Part shown: in pieces, positions 53,748 to 61,465 of the stretch | Position numbering within the stretch: the stretch's first letter is position 1 | Layout of the letters: each line of letters opens with the position of its first letter | NCBI GenBank assembly: GCA_001898505.1 | Contig: MKTZ01000001.1 | Coordinates: forward strand, 124,001 to 188,000 | Reading direction: 5' to 3' | Length of the DNA: 64,000 nucleotides | Source: Sphingobacteriales bacterium 50-39 | GTDB taxonomy: Bacteria > Bacteroidota > Bacteroidia > Chitinophagales > Chitinophagaceae | Made by a program: the position numbers and the translations under genes | Notes under the pieces: generated by a model | Told to the model about the DNA's origin: nothing | Databases searched by the model: none | The model's input: the letters and a program-made list of their open reading frames with translations, nothing else

Positions 53748-54776
53748 ATGAAGTTTCTTATTATACGCTTCAGCTCCATCGGGGACATTGTCCTCACTAC
53801 TCCTGTCGTGCGGTGTCTGAAAAAACAGGTGGTCACGGCAGAGGTGCACTATCTTACAAAGGCTTCTTTCCGGAGTGTATTGGAGGCGAACTCCTACATT
53901 GATAAGTTACATTTGCTGGAAGATGATTGGGATGGATTGATGGAAGAGCTGCGTCGTGAGGATTTTGATTATGTGATCGACCTCCACCATAATGTCCGGA
54001 CGCTGAAGGTGAAGAAGGCGCTGGGGAAAAAGTCTTTTTCCTTTAACAAGCTGAATGTGGAGAAATGGCTGTACACGAACTTTAAGTGGAACAGGATGCC
54101 GGACGAACATATCGTGGACCGCTGTCTTGCCACCGTAAGTTCCTTTGGGGTGCGAAATGACGGGGCGGGGTTGGATTATTTTATTCCAAAGAAAGACGAG
54201 CTGAAGCCGGAGGATATTCCCATGTCGCACCAGGCGGGTTATATAGGGCTGGTGATCGGCGCGGCGCTGGCGACCAAGAAGCTGCCATTCCACAAACTAA
54301 AAGAATTGTGTACGTTGATCGAGCATCCGCTCGTCCTGCTGGGCGGACCGGAAGATGCGGCGGTGGGTGAACAGCTGGCGGCCATCGATCCTGTCCGGAT
54401 ATACAATGCCTGCGGGAAATTCAACCTGAATGAGTCGGCGGGATTAGTGAAGCAGGCGAAGCTGATCGTAACGCATGATACGGGGTTGATGCATATTGCG
54501 GCGGCCTTTGGGCGGCCAGTCATTTCCGTATGGGGCAATACGGTGCCGGAGTTTGGGATGTATCCTTATTATGGCGGGAACTATCTGAGCAATTATAAGC
54601 AGATGGGGTCTGTCACTTTCAGCCGGCCGTATGATGTGGTGGAGATAAGGCCTCTGTATTGTCGCCCTTGTTCGAAGATCGGGTATAAAAAATGTCCCAA
54701 GGGGCATTTCAAGTGTATGGAACTGATAGACCCCCGGCAGCTGGTGGAAGATATATATAAGAGATTAAAGGGCTGA
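53748..54776 (+). CDS. glycosyltransferase family 9 (heptosyltransferase-like)
   Basis: 342 residues, GT-B fold. N-terminal FLIIRFSSIGDIVLTTPVVR with the GDI motif for acceptor binding, GLVIGAALATKKLPFHKLKEL, VLLGGPEDAAVGEQL, VTHDTGLMHIAAAFGRPVISV (nucleotide-sugar site). C-terminal CRPCSKIGYKKCPKGHFKCM with clustered cysteines, found in many LPS heptosyltransferases. Transfers a sugar to lipid A core or related glycolipid. Last gene in the dedA-MFS-GT run. Confidence 0.92.
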   Translation: MKFLIIRFSSIGDIVLTTPVVRCLKKQVVTAEVHYLTKASFRSVLEANSYIDKLHLLEDDWDGLMEELRREDFDYVIDLHHNVRTLKVKKALGKKSFSFNKLNVEKWLYTNFKWNRMPDEHIVDRCLATVSSFGVRNDGAGLDYFIPKKDELKPEDIPMSHQAGYIGLVIGAALATKKLPFHKLKELCTLIEHPLVLLGGPEDAAVGEQLAAIDPVRIYNACGKFNLNESAGLVKQAKLIVTHDTGLMHIAAAFGRPVISVWGNTVPEFGMYPYYGGNYLSNYKQMGSVTFSRPYDVVEIRPLYCRPCSKIGYKKCPKGHFKCMELIDPRQLVEDIYKRLKG

Positions 54777-54796
54777 CCCTGCGGCCAGCCCTTTTT
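54767..54796. terminator. intrinsic terminator shared by glycosyltransferase and mdh
   Basis: AAAGGGCTG at 54767-54775 pairs with CAGCCCTTT at 54786-54794 around a 10-base loop. The stem overlaps the glycosyltransferase stop (TGA 54774-54776) and ends just before the mdh stop on the other strand, so it terminates both convergent genes. Confidence 0.88.
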
Positions 54797-54799
54797 ATG

Positions 54800-55732
54800 T
54801 TAGAGTGTCTTTAAGACATCGTTCATGCTTCGAACGGCGTCGGCGCTTTTGTTAAAGAGGGCCTGTTCTTCTTCATTCAGACCGAAGTCGAGGATTTTTT
54901 CCCATCCATTGCGGCCGATGACTACGGGTACGCCCAGACAGATGTCCTTTTGTCCGTATTCGCCATTGAGGGATACGCAGCAGGTGAAGAGTTTTTTCTC
55001 GTCACGCAGGATGCTTTCCACGAGGGCTGCGCCGGCTGCGCCGGGTGCATACCAGGCGGAGGTTCCGATGAGCTTGGTAAGCGTAGCGCCCCCAACCATG
55101 GTGTCGGCAACGACCGCCTTCTGCTGGTCGGCGGAGAGGAATTTAGTAACGGGAACGCTGTTCCAGGTGGCCAGGCGGATGAGGGGGATCATGGTGGTGT
55201 CACCGTGTCCGCCTACAACTACTGCATTCAGATCGGCGGGGCTGCATCCGAGGTGCTGGCTCAACTGATATTTGAAACGGGCGCTGTCGAGGGTGCCGCC
55301 CATCCCGATGATACGATTCTTCGGAAGACCTGTGGCGGTGAGGGCTAGATAGGTCATGGTATCCATCGGATTGCTAATGATAATGATGATGGCGTTGGGG
55401 GAGTGTTTGAGAATATTTTCCGCTACGCCCCTGACGATGCCGGCATTGGTGCCGATGAGCTCTTCCCGGGTCATACCAGGTTTGCGGGGCAGGCCTGAGG
55501 TGATGACAACCACGTCGCTGCCGGCTGTCTTGGAATAATCATTGGTGCTGCCGACGATGCGGGTGTCGAATCCCAGCAGGGCGGCGGTCTGCATCATGTC
55601 CTGCGCCTTTCCTTCGGCAAGTCCTTCCTTGATATCCAACAGCACGAGTTCCTGAGCGAGTGCTGCACGGGCGATATTATCAGCACAGGTAGCGCCTACG
55701 GCGCCTGCGCCTACAACCGTAACTTTCATCAT
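54800..55732 (-). CDS. mdh: malate dehydrogenase
   Basis: 310 residues, LDH-like malate dehydrogenase of the TCA cycle (NAD-dependent, malate to oxaloacetate). MKVTVVGAGAVGATCADNIA (NAD loop), ITSGLPRKPGMTREELIGTNAG with the substrate-binding arginines, GMGGTLDSARFKYQL and VVGGHGDTTMIPL with the catalytic histidine. LDIKEG in place of a longer loop and PRKPGMTR identify it as MDH rather than lactate dehydrogenase. Adjacent ATG codons at 55732 and 55729 both serve. Confidence 0.94.
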   Translation of the reverse strand: MMKVTVVGAGAVGATCADNIARAALAQELVLLDIKEGLAEGKAQDMMQTAALLGFDTRIVGSTNDYSKTAGSDVVVITSGLPRKPGMTREELIGTNAGIVRGVAENILKHSPNAIIIIISNPMDTMTYLALTATGLPKNRIIGMGGTLDSARFKYQLSQHLGCSPADLNAVVVGGHGDTTMIPLIRLATWNSVPVTKFLSADQQKAVVADTMVGGATLTKLIGTSAWYAPGAAGAALVESILRDEKKLFTCCVSLNGEYGQKDICLGVPVVIGRNGWEKILDFGLNEEEQALFNKSADAVRSMNDVLKTL

Positions 55733-55790
55733 TCAATATTTATATGGTTATAGAATTATTTGCGGGGCAAAGGTACGGGTATTGCATTTG

Positions 55791-56351
55791 TCAATTGTTA
55801 GTTTCTTCCTGTCCTTTTGCGTGGAAGGCTTTTACGATGGTCTCTACTTTCTGGGTGCCTTCAAAGGTGGTGATCAGATTGCCCTTTTTGTCATAGAGAG
55901 CGAGGTAAGGCAGGTTGCGTATCTTATAGAAGGGGGCTAAAAAGAATTTTTCATCCCTGCCGATCTTGATATTGGGATGATCGGCCAGGTGGTAATGAGC
56001 ATAGAATTCTTTCATTTCGGAGAAGGGTTGGTAGGTGGCCATGACGATCTCGACGTCCTTGAAATCGTTAAAGTCAGCCAGGATGGATTCTGTCTGGTGC
56101 TTGCAGTGGTCGCAATCAGGGCTGAAGAACATGACGATGGTGCGGCGATGCTTCTTTATATCATCCTTTGTCAGGTAACTCGCGCTGTCCAGCTTCAGCA
56201 GGTGGAAGGGGGGGATGGTGGGGTATTTGAGATAGGGGGCCTGGTCCTGGGGCTGTGCCTGGGTTGCAGGGGTGGTGGCGGCTGGCGTCTGCTGAGCAAA
56301 TAAGAAATGGGAAGAGGCAAGGACAAGTACGATCAGGAATGCTCTTTTCAT
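55791..56351 (-). CDS. secreted thioredoxin-like (TlpA-type) protein
   Basis: 186 residues. Signal peptide (MKRAFLIVLVLASSHFLFAQ), a Pro/Gln-rich linker, and a thioredoxin fold: VMFFSPDCDHCKHQTESIL with the CxxC as CDHC (about 79-82), and YLALYDKKGNLI preceded by the cis-Pro in RNLPY. A periplasmic disulfide or redox protein of the TlpA/AhpC type. Divergent from the blaI operon. Confidence 0.88.
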   Translation of the reverse strand: MKRAFLIVLVLASSHFLFAQQTPAATTPATQAQPQDQAPYLKYPTIPPFHLLKLDSASYLTKDDIKKHRRTIVMFFSPDCDHCKHQTESILADFNDFKDVEIVMATYQPFSEMKEFYAHYHLADHPNIKIGRDEKFFLAPFYKIRNLPYLALYDKKGNLITTFEGTQKVETIVKAFHAKGQEETNN

Positions 56352-56422
56352 CTTGATATTAATGTTTAAGGAAGTGAAACTGCCAGTAAAATTAAAAGTT
56401 TAACGAAAAAAGGAATTTTTTA

Positions 56423-56466
56423 TTTGTTTATTACGAAAATGTCGTAGGTTTACGAAAACTTCGTAA
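56423..56466 (+). promoter_or_regulatory. promoter and tandem BlaI-type operators before blaI
   Basis: TTTG at 56423-56426 and TAGGTTTA at 56445-56452 match the Bacteroidota -33/-7 promoter pattern with 18 bases between. Two palindromes overlap the core: TACGA-N5-TCGTA (56432-56446) and the perfect TTACGAA-AAC-TTCGTAA (56450-56466), 19 bases apart centre to centre. Binding of the BlaI-like repressor made by the gene starting at 56471 would block the promoter, so autoregulation is likely. Confidence 0.7.
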
Positions 56467-56470
56467 TTAT

Positions 56471-56836
56471 ATGGAAAAATTGACCACACAGGAAGAAGAG
56501 GCCATGCAGGCCATCTGGAAGGTGGGGGAGGGGAATGTGAAGCTTTTTCTGGAACATATGGAGGCGCCGAAGCCGCCCTATACGACGCTGGCTTCTACGA
56601 TCAAGAACCTTGAAAAAAAGGGTTTTCTCTCCAGCCGTCTGATCGGGAATTCCTATTTATATAAGCCTCTGATCACGGAAGATGAGTACAAGAAGAAGTT
56701 CATGAATGGGTTTGTCAAAGACTATTTCGCGGACAGCTACAAGGAGCTGGTGAATTTCTTTGTGGAGGAAAAGAAGCTGAGCGCAAAGGAGCTGAAAGAT
56801 ATTATCAACCTGATTGAAAAGTCCGCCGAAAAATAA
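56471..56836 (+). CDS. BlaI/MecI-family repressor
   Basis: 121 residues. Winged helix (about 1-75; EKLTTQEEEAMQAIWKVG, PPYTTLASTIKNLEKKGFLS, GNSYLYKPLITEDEYKKK) followed by a dimerisation helix region. Represses its own operon and others until cleaved by the M56 protease encoded next. 17 bases separate them. The operator pair lies 4 bases upstream of the start codon. Confidence 0.93.
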   Translation: MEKLTTQEEEAMQAIWKVGEGNVKLFLEHMEAPKPPYTTLASTIKNLEKKGFLSSRLIGNSYLYKPLITEDEYKKKFMNGFVKDYFADSYKELVNFFVEEKKLSAKELKDIINLIEKSAEK

Positions 56837-56853
56837 CCATTAAACTTTTATGT

Positions 56854-58515
56854 ATGCCTTCGATAGTCCTATACTTAATAAAATGTTCCATTAGTTTGTC
56901 CATCGTCTGGCTGTTCTATCAACTGCTGCTGCGCCGGCTGACCTTTTACTCCATGAATCGCTGGTACCTGTTGGGATATGCCGTGCTGTCCTTTTTACTT
57001 CCACTGATCCATATAACCATTGCGACGGAAGAAGAAATGGCGGGAAAAATGCAGGTGATCCGGTATATCCCTGTCATCAGGGCCCAGCCATCGGTGGGCC
57101 CGGCAACGCCCGGGAGGGTTTATACGGGTTGGGATATGCTGCTGGCTGTGCTGGCTTTGGGAGCGCTGGTGTTACTGGTGCGGCTGCTGATAAGGTGGCT
57201 GTCGCTGCGCCGGATACAGAAGAGGGCTTTGCTGATCGGGGATGGTAACCTGACCATCTACCATGTGAATGAGCCGATCACTCCCTTTTCTTTTGGTAAG
57301 GCCATTTATCTTAATCCCCGCCTGCATTCGGAAAAGGAATGCGAAGAGATCATCCTTCATGAATACGTGCATGTCCGGCAGCGGCATACGGTGGACATCC
57401 TGGTAGGGGAAGCCCTGTGTATCCTGTCATGGTTCAATCCTTTCAGCTGGCTGATCCGTCACTCGATCCGTCAGAACCTGGAATTTATTGCGGACAGGCA
57501 GGTGCTGGCCAGCGGCCTGGACAGAAAAGCCTATCAATATCACCTGTTGAAAGTGGTGGGGGAGTCCAGCTACCGGCTGGCAAATAATTTCAATTTTTCA
57601 TCTCTCAAGAAACGCATTATTATGATGAACAAGTCCAGAAGCGCAAAGCTTCATCTCGTAAAATTTCTTTTTATCGTCCCGTTGCTGGGGGTATTGCTGG
57701 TGGCCTTCCGGGATAAGGCGGATATTCATCTGCCTGCCCTCCATAAGGATCTGTCCTTGCCGGCTGTGGAAAATACGGCTCCTGTGACCGGCGTGCGGAT
57801 GGACACGACGCGTCCTTTGAAGGACACGGTAGCTATGGGGCCTATCGTATTCAGAAAAACTACGGATTCTGTGAAACCCATGTTTGTCATCGACGAGGTG
57901 GAGCTGTCTCAAGGCGAGATGAATAAGCTGAATCCGGCGGATATTTCTTTTATCAATGTACTGAAGAACGAGCCGGCTGTAGCGACTTTTGGGCCAGCTG
58001 CCAAGGGTGGTGTAGTGTTGATATTTACCAAAGCTTATGCCCCCAACAGGAAAAATATGATCCTTTTGAAAAACGGCAAAAAAGTAAAGCTGGCTGTTCC
58101 CGAACCACCGCCACCGGGCCCCACTTCACCGGGCGGGAAACAACTTACGCGTGATACCCTAACGCATGCGCAGCTGACGAAACCCGCTGGCGTGGAGGAA
58201 CTTTCTTCGGATACGACGCGCCTGGACTATCATCCATTAGGGTCTGAAAAATCTATTAAAGAGGCGTTGATCGTATTGGACGGGAAGCCTGTCGACTATG
58301 AGAATCTGCGGCTTGACCCCAACCGTATCGAGTCGGTGAGCATCATCAAGAACAAGTCGGCGCGGGCTATCTATGGGCCGAAGGCAGAAAAAGGGGTGGT
58401 ACTGATCGTGACCAAAAAAAACCTGTCTGTAAAGGGGCAGAGCCTGAACATCGACACGGACAAGGATGGGCCTATGACAATGAAGGCGGATACTATCCTA
58501 TGGAAGCACAATTGA
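56854..58515 (+). CDS. BlaR1/M56-type membrane protease with TonB-plug-like repeats
   Basis: 553 residues. N-terminal half: membrane helices and the M56 zinc protease domain with HExxH as LHEYVHVRQRHTVDIL (about 168-172) and a downstream FIADRQVL glutamate region, as in BlaR1/MecR1. C-terminal half (about 290-553): two copies of a carboxypeptidase-regulated, TonB-plug-like unit, FVIDEVELSQGEMNKLNP...GGVVLIFTK and IVLDGKPVDYENLRLDPNRI...GVVLIVTKK. Such tails are common in Bacteroidota BlaR1 homologues. The trigger is unknown; no beta-lactamase is beside it. Confidence 0.9.
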   Translation: MPSIVLYLIKCSISLSIVWLFYQLLLRRLTFYSMNRWYLLGYAVLSFLLPLIHITIATEEEMAGKMQVIRYIPVIRAQPSVGPATPGRVYTGWDMLLAVLALGALVLLVRLLIRWLSLRRIQKRALLIGDGNLTIYHVNEPITPFSFGKAIYLNPRLHSEKECEEIILHEYVHVRQRHTVDILVGEALCILSWFNPFSWLIRHSIRQNLEFIADRQVLASGLDRKAYQYHLLKVVGESSYRLANNFNFSSLKKRIIMMNKSRSAKLHLVKFLFIVPLLGVLLVAFRDKADIHLPALHKDLSLPAVENTAPVTGVRMDTTRPLKDTVAMGPIVFRKTTDSVKPMFVIDEVELSQGEMNKLNPADISFINVLKNEPAVATFGPAAKGGVVLIFTKAYAPNRKNMILLKNGKKVKLAVPEPPPPGPTSPGGKQLTRDTLTHAQLTKPAGVEELSSDTTRLDYHPLGSEKSIKEALIVLDGKPVDYENLRLDPNRIESVSIIKNKSARAIYGPKAEKGVVLIVTKKNLSVKGQSLNIDTDKDGPMTMKADTILWKHN

Positions 58516-58600
58516 GGCGGGCGCCCGGAGGAAAGAGGCAGGCGCCCCGAGGAAATGGAAGAATGGTTTACTTCTTATAATGTCCGGTGTCTACCGGCGG

Positions 58601-58620
58601 AACCCCCGGAAGGGGGTTTG
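58601..58620 (+). terminator. intrinsic terminator after the blaI operon
   Basis: AACCCCC at 58601-58607, loop GGAA, GGGGGTT at 58612-58618, then TG. Seven perfect pairs, G+C rich, but the T-run is short. It lies 86 bases after the M56 gene stop, before efp. Confidence 0.6.
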
Positions 58621-58761
58621 TCCGTCAGGGGGGATGCGATAACCTGGCGTGCATCGACCATTTGATGAGGCAAGGCCAGTAAGTCTTGGCCGGGTGCCGT
58701 TTTTGCCTTAGATTTGCCCCCCGCCGGTCTGGGGCCGGTGGCGTAAAAATTCACAGGATAT

Positions 58762-59325
58762 ATGGCAAATACAGCAGACATCAGTCGTGGTATGATCATT
58801 AAATTGGACGGCAGCTTGTACACCGTCGTTGAATTCGGGGAAAACAAGACTGCCCGGGCCGCCGCAAAGGTTTGGGCCAAGCTGAAGGGGGTGGATAATA
58901 CAAGGTCTATAGAAAAGACCTGGAATAGCGGCGACACGATCTACCCGGTGCGTGTGGAAAGGAAGAATTTCCAATACCTGTATAAAGACGACTCCGGCTA
59001 TAACTTCATGGATAATGAGACTTTCGAACAGATAGCCCTCCAGGAACATTTGATCGATGCCCCCCAATTTTTAAAAGAAGCTCAAGAGGTCTCTGTATTG
59101 ATCAATACGGAAACAGAACAGCCTATGAGCGTTGAATTACCTGACAAGATCGTCGTGCTGGTGACTTATTCCGAACCGGGTGTAAAGGGCGATACGGCTA
59201 CGCGTACGTTGAAGCCTGCCAAGGTGGAGACGGGCGCTACGGTGAACGTGCCTTTGTTCGTAAACGAAGGTGAGATGATCCGGATCAATACCAAGACGGG
59301 TGAGTACGTAGAAAGAGTGAAATAG
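58762..59325 (+). CDS. efp: elongation factor P
   Basis: 187 residues, full length, three beta domains. Prevents ribosome stalling at polyproline. N-terminal KOW-like domain (MANTADISRGMIIKLDGS), domain II with FMDNETFEQIALQEHLID, and C-terminal EGEMIRINTKTGEYVERVK (with KGDTATRTLKPAKVETGA before it). The loop that usually carries the modified Lys/Arg within PGKG reads EFGENKTARAAAKVW, so it lacks the standard motif; this variant seems shared within the family (from memory of Chitinophagaceae proteins, not checked). 109 bases upstream of accB. Confidence 0.93.
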   Translation: MANTADISRGMIIKLDGSLYTVVEFGENKTARAAAKVWAKLKGVDNTRSIEKTWNSGDTIYPVRVERKNFQYLYKDDSGYNFMDNETFEQIALQEHLIDAPQFLKEAQEVSVLINTETEQPMSVELPDKIVVLVTYSEPGVKGDTATRTLKPAKVETGATVNVPLFVNEGEMIRINTKTGEYVERVK

Positions 59326-59434
59326 TCATAGTACTGATTGTCAGACCGTTGAATTTTGAAATTTCACCGGTGTTTTTGGGTATTTTTAGCTTTAATCCCT
59401 TAATTTGCCGCCCAAACACTGTAAATTCATCCAT

Positions 59435-59926
59435 ATGGATTTTAAACAGATTCAGGAATTGATCAAGATGATCAATAAGTCAAATATTGGTGAGGTTAGT
59501 ATTGAAGAGAAAGGATTTAAATTGACTATCAAGCAAAAAGAAGAACCCGTCCAACAAGTGATCGCTGCCCCGATCCAGGCCCAGCCTGTAGCTGCTATTG
59601 CAGCCGCCGCGGCTCCCGTGGCCCAGTCTGCGCCGGTGGCCGCTCCTGAAAAACCTGCCAAAGCTGCCGAAGCACCTGCCGGTAATACTGTCACTATAAA
59701 GAGTCCCATGATCGGTACCTTCTATCGTAGCCCGTCTCCGGATAAACCTTCCTTTGTCAACGTGGGGGACGATATCGAGCCGGGGAAACCTGTATGTATC
59801 ATCGAGGCTATGAAGCTTTTTAACGAGATCGAGAGCGAAGTAAAAGGCAGGATCGTAAAAGTGCTTGTTGAGGATGCCTCTCCAGTGGAATATGACCAAC
59901 CTTTGTTCCTGGTAGAACCTGCATAG
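59435..59926 (+). CDS. accB: acetyl-CoA carboxylase biotin carboxyl carrier protein
   Basis: 163 residues from ATG 59435 (MDFKQIQELIKMINKSNIGE). A short N-terminal helix domain, an Ala/Pro-rich linker (about 45-95) and the biotinyl domain (about 95-163) with the biotin-accepting lysine in IIEAMKLFNEIESE. It carries CO2 from AccC to the transferase in fatty acid synthesis. 19 bases upstream of accC in the usual order. Confidence 0.95.
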   Translation: MDFKQIQELIKMINKSNIGEVSIEEKGFKLTIKQKEEPVQQVIAAPIQAQPVAAIAAAAAPVAQSAPVAAPEKPAKAAEAPAGNTVTIKSPMIGTFYRSPSPDKPSFVNVGDDIEPGKPVCIIEAMKLFNEIESEVKGRIVKVLVEDASPVEYDQPLFLVEPA

Positions 59927-59945
59927 TTACCACTAAATTGTCAGA

Positions 59946-61283
59946 ATGTTTAAAAAGATACTGATTGCCAACCGAGGAGAGATCGCCCTTCGGGTGATAC
60001 GTACCTGTCGTGAGATGGGTATCAAGACTGTTGCGGTCTACTCCACTGCCGATAAGGACAGTCTTCACGTGAGATTTGCCGACGAAGCTGTTTGTATCGG
60101 CAAACCGGCCAGCTTTGACTCTTATTTGAATATCCCCCATATTATGGCTGCGGCGGAGATCACGAATGCGGATGCTATCCATCCGGGTTATGGTTTTCTG
60201 GCCGAGAATGCGCGTTTTGCCGAGATCTGCGGCGAGCATGGCATCAAGTTTATCGGGCCGACCCCATCGATGATCAATTCCATGGGTGACAAAATCACTG
60301 CCAAGGAAACGATGATCAAGGCGGGTGTGCCTGTGGTGCCTGGGGGCGAAGGCTTGCTGGAAAGCCTGGATCAGGCCAAGAGCCTAGCCAAGGAAGTGGG
60401 GTATCCGATCATACTGAAGGCCACGGCCGGCGGCGGTGGCAAGGGGATGCGGGTAGTATGGTCTGAAAGTGAGATGGAGCGGGCTTATAATACGGCCAAG
60501 GCGGAGGCGGGCGCTGCATTCAAGAACGACGGGGTGTATATGGAGAAATTCGTGGAAGAGCCCCGTCACATCGAGATACAGGTAGCGGGTGATCAGTATG
60601 GAAAGGTATGTCACCTTAGTGAGAGGGACTGTTCCATACAGCGTCGTCATCAGAAGCTGGTGGAGGAATCCCCTTCTCCCTTTATGACGCCGGAGCTGCG
60701 CAAGCGTATGGGCGAGGCGGCTATCAAGGCGGCGTCTGCCATCAACTATGAGAGCGTGGGCACCATCGAATTCCTGGTAGACAAGCATCGCAATTTCTAC
60801 TTTATGGAGATGAACACGCGTATCCAGGTAGAGCATTGCGTGACGGAAGAGGTGGTGAATTTCGACCTGATAAAAGAACAGATCAAAATAGCGGCGGGCG
60901 AACCCATCAGCGGCTTGAACTATGAGCCGGTGGGGCATGCCATCGAATGCCGTATCAATGCGGAGGACCCTTATAACGACTTCCGGCCTTCTCCGGGCCG
61001 TATCACGGTATTGCACCAGCCGGGCGGGCATGGCATACGGGTGGATTCCCATGCGTATGCGGGGTATACGATACCTCCTTATTACGACAGCATGATCGCC
61101 AAGATCATCGCGGTGGCCCGTACGCGGGAGGAGGCGATCAATACGATGCACCGTGCGTTGAGTGAATACGTGATCGAGGGTATCAAGACGACGATACCCT
61201 TCCATCTGCAATTGATGAAGGACGAGCGGTTCCGCAGCGGTGACTTCAACACGAAATTCCTGGAAGGATTTAAGATGGTGTAG
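59946..61283 (+). CDS. accC: acetyl-CoA carboxylase biotin carboxylase subunit
   Basis: 445 residues, ATP-grasp biotin carboxylase. [20 protein letters not shown] start, [32 protein letters not shown] (ATP loop), [20 protein letters not shown], and [16 protein letters not shown] near the active site. Carboxylates the biotin of AccB using ATP and bicarbonate. Complete. Confidence 0.96.
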   Translation: MFKKILIANRGEIALRVIRTCREMGIKTVAVYSTADKDSLHVRFADEAVCIGKPASFDSYLNIPHIMAAAEITNADAIHPGYGFLAENARFAEICGEHGIKFIGPTPSMINSMGDKITAKETMIKAGVPVVPGGEGLLESLDQAKSLAKEVGYPIILKATAGGGGKGMRVVWSESEMERAYNTAKAEAGAAFKNDGVYMEKFVEEPRHIEIQVAGDQYGKVCHLSERDCSIQRRHQKLVEESPSPFMTPELRKRMGEAAIKAASAINYESVGTIEFLVDKHRNFYFMEMNTRIQVEHCVTEEVVNFDLIKEQIKIAAGEPISGLNYEPVGHAIECRINAEDPYNDFRPSPGRITVLHQPGGHGIRVDSHAYAGYTIPPYYDSMIAKIIAVARTREEAINTMHRALSEYVIEGIKTTIPFHLQLMKDERFRSGDFNTKFLEGFKMV

Positions 61284-61308
61284 GTATAAATTTTTGGTTT
61301 AGGTGTTG

Positions 61309-61336
61309 TTTGCATAAACTTTATGCAGTATCTTCA
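61309..61336. promoter_or_regulatory. palindrome inside a possible promoter
   Basis: TGCATAAA-C-TTTATGCA at 61311-61327 (8+1+8, perfect) lies between TTTG (61309-61312) and TATCTTCA (61329-61336), which resemble -33 and -7 boxes. A repressor site within a promoter for the 61464 gene is a reasonable reading. Confidence 0.4.
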
Positions 61337-61361
61337 TCCTGCAACCCCTTTTTTCGCTCTT

Positions 61362-61465
61362 ATTTTTAGCAAACGTCAATCCGGACCCGCCCAAGGATTT
61401 TACGGATTGTAACTATTTGACCAGTGTCGTAAGCACTGCTCACCCCTAAATCGTTTGCTAAAAAT
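61362..61465 (+). promoter_or_regulatory. long inverted repeat closing on the 61464 start codon
   Basis: ATTTTTAGCAAACG at 61362-61375 and its exact complement CGTTTGCTAAAAAT at 61452-61465 enclose 76 bases. The right arm covers the first two bases of the ATG at 61464. In the mRNA the stem would hide the ribosome-binding region and start, suggesting translational control; alternatively it marks the ends of a small inserted element. Confidence 0.55.
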
